DNA of 64,000 bases from Intestinibacter bartlettii (GTDB taxonomy: Bacteria; Bacillota; Clostridia; Peptostreptococcales; Peptostreptococcaceae): positions 1 through 64,000 of the forward strand of contig NZ_JAHLOQ010000001.1 of assembly GCF_018917435.1 (NCBI RefSeq), written 5' to 3'. Position 1 is the first letter of the stretch; the number at the start of each line of letters is the position of its first letter. The translations under genes and the position numbers were made by a program. Below the pieces are notes generated by a model, which ran no database searches, had not been told where the DNA came from, and saw only the letters and a list, made by a program, of their open reading frames with translations. Below are positions 55,930 through 64,000 of this stretch, one piece after another.

Positions 55930-57525
55930 TTATAACATCTCTACTGCTGCTTTTATAAATCCCTTAAATATTGGGTTAGCTCTATTTGGTCTACTTTTGA
56001 ATTCTGGATGATATTGAACCCCAACATGGAATTTATTCTTACCTACTTCTACAGCTTCAACTAATTTTTTATCTGGTGATGTACCCGCAATAGTAAGACC
56101 ATTTTCTATCATTTGTTTTCTGAAGTCGTTATTAAATTCATATCTATGACGATGTCTTTCTGATATATTTAAATCGCCATAGCATTTATGTAGTATAGTT
56201 CCTTCTTTTACTTTGCATGGATATGCCCCAAGTCTCATTGTTCCACCCATTATATTTCCAAATTGGTCTGGCATTAATGCTATTACTGGGTATTTTGTTT
56301 CTAAGTCAAATTCAGTTGAATTCGCATTTTCCATATTAAGCACATGTCTAGCATATTCAATTACTGCAATTTGCATACCTAAGCATATTCCAAGGTAAGG
56401 TATATTATTTACTCTCGCATAATTTGCAGCACAAACCATTCCTTCTATACCTCTATCTCCAAATCCACCTGGAACTAATATACCTTGGCAATCTTTTAGT
56501 AAAGAATCTACAGTATCTTTATTTACACCCTCAGCGTCAACCCATTTTATATCTATAATTGCACTGTTTTCATATCCTGCATGTGATAAAGCTTCAACTA
56601 CTGATAAGTAAGCATCATGTAATTTAGTGTATTTTCCTACTAAAGCTATCTTAACTGTCTTGTCTCTATTTTTAACTCTTTCAAGCATATTAGTCCAATC
56701 AGATAAATCACATTTATCGTATTTTAAATCAAGTTCTCTACAAACTATATTACATAAATTTTGTTCTTCTAACATCATTGGAACTTCATATAATACATCT
56801 ATTGTTTTGTTTTCTATTACACAATCTTGTTTTACATTGCAGAATAATGAGATTTTCTTTTTAATAACTTCATCAATAGGTGCTTCTGAACGAGTTACTA
56901 TAATATTTGGCATAATTCCTAAACCTTGTAATTGTTTAACTGAATGTTGTGTTGGTTTTGATTTATGTTCACCAGAACTTTTTATATATGGAACTAATGT
57001 CACATGTATAAATAAGCAATTGTGTCTTCCAACTTCTAGTGATACTTGTCTTATCGCTTCTAAGAAAGGTTGACTTTCTATATCCCCTGTTGTACCACCG
57101 ATTTCAGTTATAACTACATCAGCATCGCTTTTTTCACCTACATTATATATAAAACTTTTTATTTCATTAGTTACATGAGGTATAACTTGAACAGTTTCGC
57201 CTAAGTATTCTCCTTTTCTTTCTTTATTTAATACATTCCAATATACTTTTCCTGTTGTCAAGTTTGAATATTTATTTAAATCTTCATCTATAAATCTTTC
57301 ATAATGACCTAAGTCTAAATCTGTTTCAGCTCCATCTTCTGTTACATATACTTCACCATGTTGATATGGACTCATTGTTCCTGGATCAACATTTATATAT
57401 GGATCTAGTTTTTGAGCTGCTACTTTAAATCCCCTAGCTTTTAATAATCTTCCTAGAGATGCTGCTGTTATCCCTTTTCCTAATCCTGAAACAACACCAC
57501 CTGTTACAAATACATATTTAGTCAT
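55930..57525 (-). CDS. pyrG: CTP synthase
   Basis: The 531-residue enzyme makes CTP from UTP using glutamine-derived ammonia. The N-terminal synthetase begins '[25 protein letters not shown]' with '[27 protein letters not shown]'. The C-terminal glutaminase has the nucleophile Cys in '[16 protein letters not shown]' and the His-Glu pair in '[10 protein letters not shown]'. The ATG has AGGAGG upstream. Only about 47 bases separate it from the ANTAR gene, with no terminator, so it likely shares the glnA transcript; it uses glutamine. Confidence 0.97.
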   Translation of the reverse strand: MTKYVFVTGGVVSGLGKGITAASLGRLLKARGFKVAAQKLDPYINVDPGTMSPYQHGEVYVTEDGAETDLDLGHYERFIDEDLNKYSNLTTGKVYWNVLNKERKGEYLGETVQVIPHVTNEIKSFIYNVGEKSDADVVITEIGGTTGDIESQPFLEAIRQVSLEVGRHNCLFIHVTLVPYIKSSGEHKSKPTQHSVKQLQGLGIMPNIIVTRSEAPIDEVIKKKISLFCNVKQDCVIENKTIDVLYEVPMMLEEQNLCNIVCRELDLKYDKCDLSDWTNMLERVKNRDKTVKIALVGKYTKLHDAYLSVVEALSHAGYENSAIIDIKWVDAEGVNKDTVDSLLKDCQGILVPGGFGDRGIEGMVCAANYARVNNIPYLGICLGMQIAVIEYARHVLNMENANSTEFDLETKYPVIALMPDQFGNIMGGTMRLGAYPCKVKEGTILHKCYGDLNISERHRHRYEFNNDFRKQMIENGLTIAGTSPDKKLVEAVEVGKNKFHVGVQYHPEFKSRPNRANPIFKGFIKAAVEML

Positions 57526-57572
57526 ACTAATACCTCCTACACGAATATAAATATTTAAAAAATCAAATCAAC

Positions 57573-58142
57573 TTACATTTCATAAGTCTTTAAAATATTT
57601 TCTGCAATTTCTTTCTTAGTTACTCTTAAATCCATAGCTTGTTTTTCTATATATCTGTGAGCCTGTGGTTCACTCATGTTTAAATACTGTATTAAAATGC
57701 ATTTAGCCCTATCTATTAACCTAATTTCACTAATTTTCACCTTAAGTCTTTCATTTTCACTTTGAAGTCCTAAAAATTTCTTTCTTGAAACAAAAATATA
57801 CTTTATACTCTTATACACAAATTGTCTATTTAATGGCTTTTCTATTACAAATACTCCATAATCCTCTACTTTAGATGAGATTGCATCTGCAATATCATTT
57901 TTTACTACTAATAAAACGCCTGCATTATAATTTTTGCTAATTGTAATAGAAAGTTCATGCCCAAATTCATCACATAATGGAGCATTAATTATTACTAAAT
58001 CAAAATCAGTTCTATTTAATATACGTCTAGCCTCACTACCATTGCCAACAGTGACCGTATTCGAAATTCCAACTGTTTTTATCAAATCAGCAAAAAAACT
58101 CTTTCCCTTTTCCGACGTTGACACTATCAGCGCACAACTCAT
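57573..58142 (-). CDS. ANTAR-domain transcription antiterminator with pseudo-receiver
   Basis: The 189-residue protein has an N-terminal receiver-like domain (1-120), a coiled coil (120-140) and a C-terminal ANTAR domain (135-189: 'LIDRAKCILIQYLNMSEPQAHRYIEKQAMDLRVTKKEIAENIL'). The receiver lacks the usual Asp-Asp pair near its first strand ('LIVSTSEKG') and has Asn53 where the phospho-acceptor Asp should be ('VIINAPL'), with Lys in 'IEKPL' kept. It is therefore probably not controlled by phosphorylation, as in AmiR. ANTAR domains bind hexaloop hairpins to block terminators. It sits directly between glnA and pyrG. Three nearby leaders carry matching hairpins. Confidence 0.9.
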   Translation of the reverse strand: MSCALIVSTSEKGKSFFADLIKTVGISNTVTVGNGSEARRILNRTDFDLVIINAPLCDEFGHELSITISKNYNAGVLLVVKNDIADAISSKVEDYGVFVIEKPLNRQFVYKSIKYIFVSRKKFLGLQSENERLKVKISEIRLIDRAKCILIQYLNMSEPQAHRYIEKQAMDLRVTKKEIAENILKTYEM

Positions 58143-58163
58143 CTTGCTACCCCCTTTATTAAT

Positions 58164-59483
58164 TTAAAGCTTTTCAAAATACAACTCTTTTTCAGCTTTA
58201 AATTTATCAGTTATAGAGCTGTAAATATTCCAATCTTCTACTTTATCATTTATATAATTATCAATAGTTTTTTGTGGCAATACTGTATTGATAAATTCGC
58301 TATTTTTTGCAAGTTCAATTGCTTTATTTAAATTATATGGTAATTTTTTTAAATCTTTTACTTCATTTTCATCTATATCGAATAAATTTGTATTATATGC
58401 ATCACAAAGGTCTAAGTTTTTTTCTATTCCTTCTATACCTGATTTAATAAGTAGTGCAAATGCTATATATGGATTACAACTAGAATCCGGAGATCTAAGC
58501 TCCATTCTACATCTATCACCATTAGATGCTGGTATCCTTATAAGTTGTGATCTATTTTCTTTTGACCATGTAATATATTTTGGTGCTTTATCTTTTCCAA
58601 GTCTAGCATATGAATTTGTAGATGAATTTAAGAACAATGTAATTTCTTCTATGCGATTTAATATGCCTGCAAGAAATTTTTTAGCATATTCATAATCAGT
58701 TGAATTTTTATCGCTAAAAAGATTTTTTCCATTTTTATATATCGATATATTTATATGTAGACCATTTCCACATTCTGTACTTAAAGGTCTAGGCATAAAC
58801 GAAGCAAAAAGTCCATTCTCACAAGCTTTAGTTTTTACAAGAGATCTAAAACTGATTAAGTTATCAGCTGCAGTAAGTGCATCTGAATACTCATAATCTA
58901 TTTCATTTTGCCCTGGACCTTGTTCATGATGTGAACTTGTAGGCTTTATTCCCATTTCTTCAAGTGACAGGCAAATATCTCTTCTTATATTTTCACATCT
59001 ATCATTTGGATATATATCGCAATAACTACCTTTATCATAAGGAATCATAGTAGGATTTCCAAATTCATCTTGTTCAAATAAATAAAATTCACTTTCACAC
59101 CCAATTTTACATATAAATCCTTTCTCTCTGCTTTCTTTTATTACCTGTTTTAAAATATTTCTACAGTCACCTTCAAAATATCTTCCATCTGGATGTTTTA
59201 TATTACAAAAGAATCTTACAACCCTTCCATGCTGAGGTCTCCATGGCAATAAATACATTGTACTAGCCTCTGGAAATAATAATAGATCAGATTCTTCTAC
59301 CTTCATAAAACCAGTTACTGCTGATGCATCAAAAGAAACACCTTCTTCAAATGCTCTTTTTAGTTCACTTGGCATTATAGTTATATTCTTCTGATTCCCA
59401 AAAATATCACAAAATGCTAATCTTATAAATTTTATGTCATTCTCCTCTATAAATTCTAAAACTTCACTAGTTTTATAATCCAT
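58164..59483 (-). CDS. glnA: Glutamine synthetase, type I
   Basis: The 439-residue GSI makes glutamine from glutamate, ammonia and ATP. It has 'FDASAVTGFMKVEESDLLLFPE' near residue 50, 'KIGCESEFYLF' near 125 (metal Glu), 'SHHEQGPGQNEIDYEYSDAL', 'NGLHINISIYKNG', 'YARLG', and 'NRSQLIRIPASNGDRCRMELRSPDSSCNPYIAFA'. Length fits the short alpha type. I chose ATG 59483 (AGGAGG upstream). It is first in the likely glnA-ANTAR-pyrG unit, with the ANTAR gene starting about 20 bases after its stop. Its leader holds an ANTAR-type hexaloop and a terminator. Confidence 0.95.
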   Translation of the reverse strand: MDYKTSEVLEFIEENDIKFIRLAFCDIFGNQKNITIMPSELKRAFEEGVSFDASAVTGFMKVEESDLLLFPEASTMYLLPWRPQHGRVVRFFCNIKHPDGRYFEGDCRNILKQVIKESREKGFICKIGCESEFYLFEQDEFGNPTMIPYDKGSYCDIYPNDRCENIRRDICLSLEEMGIKPTSSHHEQGPGQNEIDYEYSDALTAADNLISFRSLVKTKACENGLFASFMPRPLSTECGNGLHINISIYKNGKNLFSDKNSTDYEYAKKFLAGILNRIEEITLFLNSSTNSYARLGKDKAPKYITWSKENRSQLIRIPASNGDRCRMELRSPDSSCNPYIAFALLIKSGIEGIEKNLDLCDAYNTNLFDIDENEVKDLKKLPYNLNKAIELAKNSEFINTVLPQKTIDNYINDKVEDWNIYSSITDKFKAEKELYFEKL

Positions 59484-59523
59484 AAAATTCCTCCTAAATA
59501 TCCCTAAATTTTTATATATACCC

Positions 59524-59589
59524 AAAAAAGGGCACTCATTAAAAGGTATTAAATAAATATTCATACCCTTTAATGAACGCCCTTGTTCA
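59524..59589 (-). promoter_or_regulatory. ANTAR-type hexaloop antiterminator/terminator leader of glnA
   Basis: On the minus strand, TGAAC-[AAGGGC]-GTTCA (59589-59574) makes a 5-bp hairpin with a six-base loop having A at 1 and G at 4. Its loop and 3' arm are part of a terminator: GGGCGTTCATTAAAGGGTAT (59582-59563) pairs with ATACCTTTTAATGAGTGCCC (59549-59530), followed by T6 (59529-59524). The two structures exclude each other, so a bound ANTAR protein would allow read-through. Confidence 0.85.
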
Positions 59590-59597
59590 ATGTGATA

Positions 59598-59626
59598 ATT
59601 ATAGAATATTTATTAATGCCTGTCAA
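59598..59626 (-). promoter_or_regulatory. Consensus sigma-A promoter of glnA
   Basis: TTGACA (59626-59621), an exact 17-base spacer and TATAAT (59603-59598) on the minus strand. Transcription should start near 59591, only 2-3 bases before the hexaloop hairpin. Confidence 0.88.
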
Positions 59627-59639
59627 TATTTACAAATTG

Positions 59640-59781
59640 TATATTTTGAGAATTTTATTTTATTATTTTTTCATATATATTATATATAATAGCAATTTCC
59701 GACATATAATGTAGCTTTTTTATTTTTATAAATCAAAAAATTTAATTTATATATAAAATTAAAAAAACTCATTCTTTTGTG
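59640..59781. other. Divergent intergenic region between glnA and glnN promoters
   Basis: AT-rich DNA without ORFs or recognised elements, flanked by the two opposing promoters. Confidence 0.4.
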
Positions 59782-59810
59782 TTGACATTTTATTCCATTC
59801 TGAATACAAT
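59782..59810 (+). promoter_or_regulatory. Sigma-A promoter of glnN
   Basis: TTGACA (59782-59787), a 17-base spacer and TACAAT (59805-59810), ahead of the hexaloop leader of the type III glutamine synthetase gene. Confidence 0.85.
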
Positions 59811-59831
59811 GTGTTTATAAAGTTAATTGAA

Positions 59832-59881
59832 ACAGCAAAGGCGCTGTAGGTTATAGATATCCTACAGTGCTTTTCTTTTTT
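59832..59881 (+). promoter_or_regulatory. ANTAR-type hexaloop antiterminator/terminator leader of glnN
   Basis: ACAGC-[AAAGGC]-GCTGT (59832-59847) is a 5-bp hairpin with a six-base loop having A at 1 and G at 4. Its end overlaps the terminator arm GCGCTGTAGG (59841-59850), which pairs with CCTACAGTGC (59861-59870), followed by TTTTCTTTTTT. The hairpin and the terminator exclude each other. I see no second hexaloop of equal quality upstream. Confidence 0.85.
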
Positions 59882-59984
59882 TCAAGATAATCTTAATAAA
59901 ATTAGTAAAGTTTTAGATTATACGAAGATGTATATATCTATTTTATTAAAGATTTTGATTTTTTAAATTTTGGAGGTAATTATT

Positions 59985-62075
59985 ATGACAAAAGTCCCAG
60001 AAATATTTGGAAGCTTAGTATTTAACGAGACTGTAATGAAAGAAAGACTACCTAAAGATGTCTATAAAGCATTACAAAACACTATAAAAGACGGTAAACC
60101 AATCGATTTAAAAGTTGCAAATGTAGTTGCCACTGCAATGAAAGATTGGGCTATAGAACACGGTGCTACTCACTTTACTCACTGGTTCCAACCAATGACT
60201 GGTATCACTGCTGAAAAACATGATAGTTTTATAAGTCCAACTAATGATGGAAAAGTTATAATGGAATTCTCTGGTAAGGAATTAGTTAAAGGTGAACCTG
60301 ATGGTTCTTCATTCCCTTCAGGAGGATTAAGATCTACTTTCGAAGCTAGAGGATATACTGTATGGGATCCAACTAGTTATGCATACTTAAGAAATGGTAC
60401 ATTATGTATACCTACTGCTTTCTGTTCATATGGAGGCCAAGTTCTTGATAAGAAAACTCCATTATTAAGATCAATGGAAGCTATAAATAAATCAGCTGTA
60501 AGACTTTTACACTTATTAGGTGAAACAGATGTTAATAGAGTAACTACTACAGTTGGTCCAGAACAAGAATATTTCTTAATAGATAAAGAATTATACAACA
60601 AAAGAATAGATTTAAAATTTACTGGTAGAACTTTATTTGGTGCAAAACCACCAAAAGGCCAAGAATTAGATGACCACTACTTCGGTGCTATAAAACCAAG
60701 AGTAGTTGAATATATGAAAGATTTAGATGAAGAATTATGGAAGTTAGGAGTTTTAGCAAAAACTAAACATAATGAAGTTGCTCCAGCTCAACATGAATTA
60801 GCTCCTATATTTACAACTACAAATGTTGCTACTGACCACAACCAATTAACTATGGATGTTATGAAAAAAGTAGCTTGCAAACACGGTTTAATGTGCTTGT
60901 TACATGAAAAACCATTTGCTGGTGTCAATGGTTCAGGTAAACATAATAACTGGTCTATTTCTACTGACACAGGTAAAAATATATTAAACCCAGGTAAAGA
61001 TCCTATAAATAACAAAGTTTTCTTAACTTTCTTAATAGCTATAATAAAAGCTGTTCATGAAAATCAAGATTTACTTAGAATATCAGTTGCAGATGCAGGT
61101 AATGACCATCGTCTAGGTGGAAATGAGGCACCTCCTGCTATATTATCAATGTTTATAGGAAGTGACTTAGAAAAAGTATTACAATGTGTTGAAGATGACC
61201 TTCCATATAACGAAGAAACTTTAAACTCATTAGCAATAGATGTTGAAGTATTACCATCATTCAAAAAAGATACTACTGATAGAAATAGAACTTCTCCATT
61301 TGCATTTACAGGAAACAAATTTGAATTCCGTATGTTAGGTTCTACAGCTAATATAGCTTGCCCTAACACAATACTTAATACTATAGTTGCTGAATCTCTT
61401 GATTATGTTTCTGACTATCTTGAAGGAAAAGATGATATAGATAAAGCATTAAAAGAAATACAAAAGAAAATATTAAAAGAACATAAAGCTATAATATTTA
61501 ACGGAAACAACTATGCACCTGAATGGGTAGCTGAAGCAGAAAGTAGAGGTTTATTAAACTTTAAATCTTCTGCAGATGCTCTACCTCATTATGCAGATGA
61601 AAAAAATATAAAATTATTTGAAAAACATGGAGTATATACTAAATTAGAATTAGAATCAAGAAAAGAAATACTTCTTGAAAAATACTCTCAAACTATAAAT
61701 ATAGAAGCACTTACAATGCTTGAAATGATCAAAAAAGATATTATACCAGCTGTATGCAACTATTCTAAAGATTTAACTGAATCTGCTTTAGCTAAAAAGA
61801 ACTTATCTCCTGATATAGATGTTTCTTTAGAAACTGGCTTAGTTTCTAAAATATCTTCATTAAGCAGTTGTTTATCTAAGAAAACTGCTGACTTAGAAAA
61901 AGCTCTTTTAGATGCAAAAGATTATGATGATAGTGAAAAATTAGCTAAATACTATCATGATACAATATTATCTCAAATGAATGAAGTTCGTGCTATAGCT
62001 GACGAATTAGAAACTTTAGTTGGTAAAAGCTATTGGCCATTCCCAACTTACACAGATTTATTATTTAGCGTATAA
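59985..62075 (+). CDS. glnN: Glutamine synthetase, type III
   Basis: The 696-residue GSIII is larger than GSI and unrelated in many blocks. It has '[20 protein letters not shown]' near residue 57, '[22 protein letters not shown]', '[16 protein letters not shown]', '[19 protein letters not shown]', '[16 protein letters not shown]' and '[37 protein letters not shown]'. It catalyses the same reaction as GlnA. ATG 59985 follows TTTTGGAGG at good spacing. It is divergent from glnA. The amtB-PII gene follows on the same strand behind an attenuator. Confidence 0.96.
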   Translation: MTKVPEIFGSLVFNETVMKERLPKDVYKALQNTIKDGKPIDLKVANVVATAMKDWAIEHGATHFTHWFQPMTGITAEKHDSFISPTNDGKVIMEFSGKELVKGEPDGSSFPSGGLRSTFEARGYTVWDPTSYAYLRNGTLCIPTAFCSYGGQVLDKKTPLLRSMEAINKSAVRLLHLLGETDVNRVTTTVGPEQEYFLIDKELYNKRIDLKFTGRTLFGAKPPKGQELDDHYFGAIKPRVVEYMKDLDEELWKLGVLAKTKHNEVAPAQHELAPIFTTTNVATDHNQLTMDVMKKVACKHGLMCLLHEKPFAGVNGSGKHNNWSISTDTGKNILNPGKDPINNKVFLTFLIAIIKAVHENQDLLRISVADAGNDHRLGGNEAPPAILSMFIGSDLEKVLQCVEDDLPYNEETLNSLAIDVEVLPSFKKDTTDRNRTSPFAFTGNKFEFRMLGSTANIACPNTILNTIVAESLDYVSDYLEGKDDIDKALKEIQKKILKEHKAIIFNGNNYAPEWVAEAESRGLLNFKSSADALPHYADEKNIKLFEKHGVYTKLELESRKEILLEKYSQTINIEALTMLEMIKKDIIPAVCNYSKDLTESALAKKNLSPDIDVSLETGLVSKISSLSSCLSKKTADLEKALLDAKDYDDSEKLAKYYHDTILSQMNEVRAIADELETLVGKSYWPFPTYTDLLFSV

Positions 62076-62105
62076 ATTCATATTTTAACATAATTAAATA
62101 CTATC

Positions 62106-62161
62106 TACACAAAGGCGTGTACTTTATCTAATTTTAGATAAGTACGCGCCTTATATTTTTT
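62106..62161 (+). promoter_or_regulatory. ANTAR-type hexaloop antiterminator/terminator leader of amtB-PII
   Basis: TACAC-[AAAGGC]-GTGTA (62106-62121) is a 5-bp hairpin with the same six-base loop as the glnN leader. It overlaps the arm GGCGTGTACTT (from 62114), which pairs with AGTACGCGCC (to 62150) through a TATCTA/TAGATA upper stem, followed by TTATATTTTTT. I do not see a strong promoter in the 30 bases after the glnN stop, so this may be an internal attenuator of a glnN-amt transcript. Confidence 0.85.
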
Positions 62162-62272
62162 AAAATTTATTTAAAAGAATTTATTCTACTTATTTATAAA
62201 CTGTATTTTTACTACAAATTTTCGAAATTTTAATTCAATTACTGAAATTTTATATTATTAGGAGGATTTATT

Positions 62273-63976
62273 ATGTATTCATCAGTCGATACAATTTGGG
62301 TATTATTAGGAGCTGCTTTAGTATTCTTTATGCAAGCAGGATTTGCAATGGTTGAAACAGGATTTACTAGAGCAAAAAACGCAGGTAATATTATAATGAA
62401 AAACTTAATGGACTTTGCTTGTGGTTCATTAGTCTTTTGGGTATTTGGATTTGGTTTAATGTTTGCCGGTAGTGGTAAACTAATCGGTGGTCTAGATTTA
62501 TTTATACAAGGAAATTACGGTGTTGAAGGTGGTTATCCTTCTTGGGCATATGTAATATTCCAAACTGTTTTCTGTGCTACTGCTGCTACTATAGTTTCAG
62601 GAGCAATGGCAGAAAGAACTAAATTCAAATCTTACTTAGCTTATTCAATAGCAATAAGTGCATTTATCTATCCTATATCTGGTCACTGGATTTGGGGCGG
62701 CGGTTGGCTTTCTCAATTAGGATTTATAGACTTTGCAGGATCAACTGCAGTTCATATGGTAGGTGGTGTCGCTGCTTTAGTTGGTGCTAAGATATTAGGA
62801 GCTCGTATTGGTAAATATAATAAAGATGGCAGTGTAAATGCAATCCCTGGTCACAACATAACAGTCGGTGCTCTTGGAGTATTTATATTATGGTTCTGTT
62901 GGTTTGGATTTAATGGATGTTCAACAACTTCAATGACAGGAGACGACAATATAATGCTAGCAGGTAGCGTATTTGTAACAACAAATATAGCTGCAGCAGC
63001 TGCAACTGTAACTACTATGATATTTACTTGGATAAAATATAAAAAACCAGATGTTTCAATGACATTAAATGGTTCTCTTGCAGGTCTTGTTGCAATAACT
63101 GCAGGTTGTGCAGTAGTAAATCCAGTTGGTGCTTGTATAATAGGTATAGTAGCTGGTATAGCTGTAGTAGTTGCAATAGAATTTATAGATCAAAAATTAA
63201 AAATAGATGACCCAGTTGGTGCAATAGGTGTCCATGGTGTATGTGGTGCTTTAGGTACAATACTTACAGGTGTATTTGCCGTAGATGGTGGTCTAGCTTA
63301 TGGTGGAGGTTTCCATTTATTAGGTGTTCAAACTCTAGGTGTTGTATCTGTTATAGCTTGGGTTGTTGTTACTACTACTATATTATTCAAAGCAATAGAT
63401 GCTACATTAGGTCTTAGAGTTACTGAAGAAGAAGAAGTTGTCGGTCTTGATAAATTAGAACATGGCTTAACAAGTGCATATGCAGACTTTGCAAAAGCTA
63501 GTACAGTTAGAAAATTAAAAACTGTAGCTGAAAAAGTTTCTGTAGACAAAGCTGTTCCAGTGCAATTAGTAAGCAATAGTGCAAGTTCTGATGCCGTAGC
63601 TTCTGACATTAAATTAACTAAAATAGAAATAATAACTGATCAAGATAAATTTAAAGATTTAAAAGATGCCTTAAGCGACATAGGCATAATGGGTATGACT
63701 GTTTCAAATGTTTTAGGATGTGGTACTCAAAAAGGTGCTCCTAAATACTATAGAGGTGTTGCTGTAGAAATGGAATTACATCCTAAGATATTAGTTGAAA
63801 TAGTAGTCGCTAAAGTACCAGTTCAAGCTGTTATAGATACTGCTAAAGAAGTTTTATATACTGGTAATATAGGCGATGGTAAAATATTCGTATCATCTGT
63901 AGACAATGCAGTTAAGATACGTACTGGTGAAGAAGGTGTCGATGCACTTCAATATCCAGAAGCTAAAGCTAATTAA
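62273..63976 (+). CDS. Ammonium transporter fused to PII signal protein (AmtB-GlnK)
   Basis: The 567-residue fusion has Amt channel residues 1-395 (11 helices; 'MQAGFAMVETGFTRAKNAGNIIMKN', 'DFAGSTAVHMVGGVAALVGA', 'GVHGVCGALGTILTGVFA'), a linker of about 50 residues, and a complete PII domain (about 445-560). The PII part has 'KIEIITDQDKFKDLKDALSDIGI', T-loop 'GTQKGAPKYYRGVAVEMEL' with a Tyr at the uridylylation position, and B-loop 'YTGNIGDGKIFV'. PII normally plugs Amt to close it; here it is tethered. It sits beside two glutamine synthetases and shares their hexaloop leader. The ATG has AGGAGG. Confidence 0.93.
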   Translation: MYSSVDTIWVLLGAALVFFMQAGFAMVETGFTRAKNAGNIIMKNLMDFACGSLVFWVFGFGLMFAGSGKLIGGLDLFIQGNYGVEGGYPSWAYVIFQTVFCATAATIVSGAMAERTKFKSYLAYSIAISAFIYPISGHWIWGGGWLSQLGFIDFAGSTAVHMVGGVAALVGAKILGARIGKYNKDGSVNAIPGHNITVGALGVFILWFCWFGFNGCSTTSMTGDDNIMLAGSVFVTTNIAAAAATVTTMIFTWIKYKKPDVSMTLNGSLAGLVAITAGCAVVNPVGACIIGIVAGIAVVVAIEFIDQKLKIDDPVGAIGVHGVCGALGTILTGVFAVDGGLAYGGGFHLLGVQTLGVVSVIAWVVVTTTILFKAIDATLGLRVTEEEEVVGLDKLEHGLTSAYADFAKASTVRKLKTVAEKVSVDKAVPVQLVSNSASSDAVASDIKLTKIEIITDQDKFKDLKDALSDIGIMGMTVSNVLGCGTQKGAPKYYRGVAVEMELHPKILVEIVVAKVPVQAVIDTAKEVLYTGNIGDGKIFVSSVDNAVKIRTGEEGVDALQYPEAKAN

Positions 63977-64000
63977 TATGCTAGTTAACTATAATCTATT

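Noticed and set aside
1-64000. rRNA, tRNA, prophage, integrase or transposase genes
   Set aside because: I looked along both strands and saw none; tRNA-like elements are limited to the two T-box leaders.

Overview
The window is AT-rich, strongly strand-biased, spore-former-type Firmicute DNA, most likely a Clostridia chromosome of the Peptostreptococcaceae (relatives of Clostridioides/Paraclostridium). This rests on Gly-rich Shine-Dalgarno sites, a CotE-type peroxiredoxin-chitinase fusion, a reverse rubrerythrin, the GatCAB/archaeal-type AspRS pair, and dnaG-sigA. I see no rRNA, tRNA, CRISPR, IS element or prophage. Nearly all genes lie on the minus strand.

Layout. 1-8.4 kb: a Ter stress locus (three TerD paralogues, a P2-type Ca ATPase, YceG, TelA, a CitE-like lyase, and the edge of one more gene). 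8.6-14.3 kb: a secreted SOD-like protein lacking its metal ligands, a VTT membrane protein, MscS, a small zinc-ribbon protein, YdcF and cardiolipin synthase. 14.4-19.4 kb: T-box leader, aspS, gatC, gatA, gatB. 19.6-27.4 kb: Fe-S aldo/keto reductase, reverse rubrerythrin, MntP, alanine racemase, a histidine kinase split by a 43-bp tandem duplication, and T-box/trpP. 27.4-32.4 kb: nif3-like, trmK, sigA, dnaG. 32.7-42.9 kb: mostly envelope and unknown genes (frameshifted small ORF, polysaccharide deacetylase, MORN protein, YitT, TPR membrane protein, Fis-type regulator, VanW protein, PP2C phosphatase). 43-55.8 kb: CotE-like coat protein, an NAD(P)-binding protein, RNase H, AEC and CaCA transporters, DinG, PdaA, a degenerate PHP-like secreted protein, and a Dph6-type ligase. 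55.9-64 kb: pyrG, an ANTAR regulator, type I glutamine synthetase, type III glutamine synthetase, and an AmtB-PII fusion.

The most coherent system is at the right end. The leaders of glnA (minus strand), glnN (plus strand) and amtB-PII (plus strand) each carry a 5-bp hairpin with a six-base loop having A at position 1 and G at position 4. In each, this hairpin overlaps the 5' arm of an intrinsic terminator. That is the signature of ANTAR-protein antitermination, and an ANTAR protein with a pseudo-receiver (Asn at the phospho-acceptor place) is encoded directly behind glnA. In the glnA leader the consensus promoter leaves room for only one hexaloop hairpin, whereas the described ANTAR element has two.

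Other points worth a second look: the metal-ligand-free SOD fold, the 43-bp duplication that splits the histidine kinase, a one-base frameshift in an A tract, a probable ATT start codon, the aspS T-box whose specifier loop holds both GAA and AAC, and a Shine-Dalgarno separated from its start codon by a perfect palindrome.
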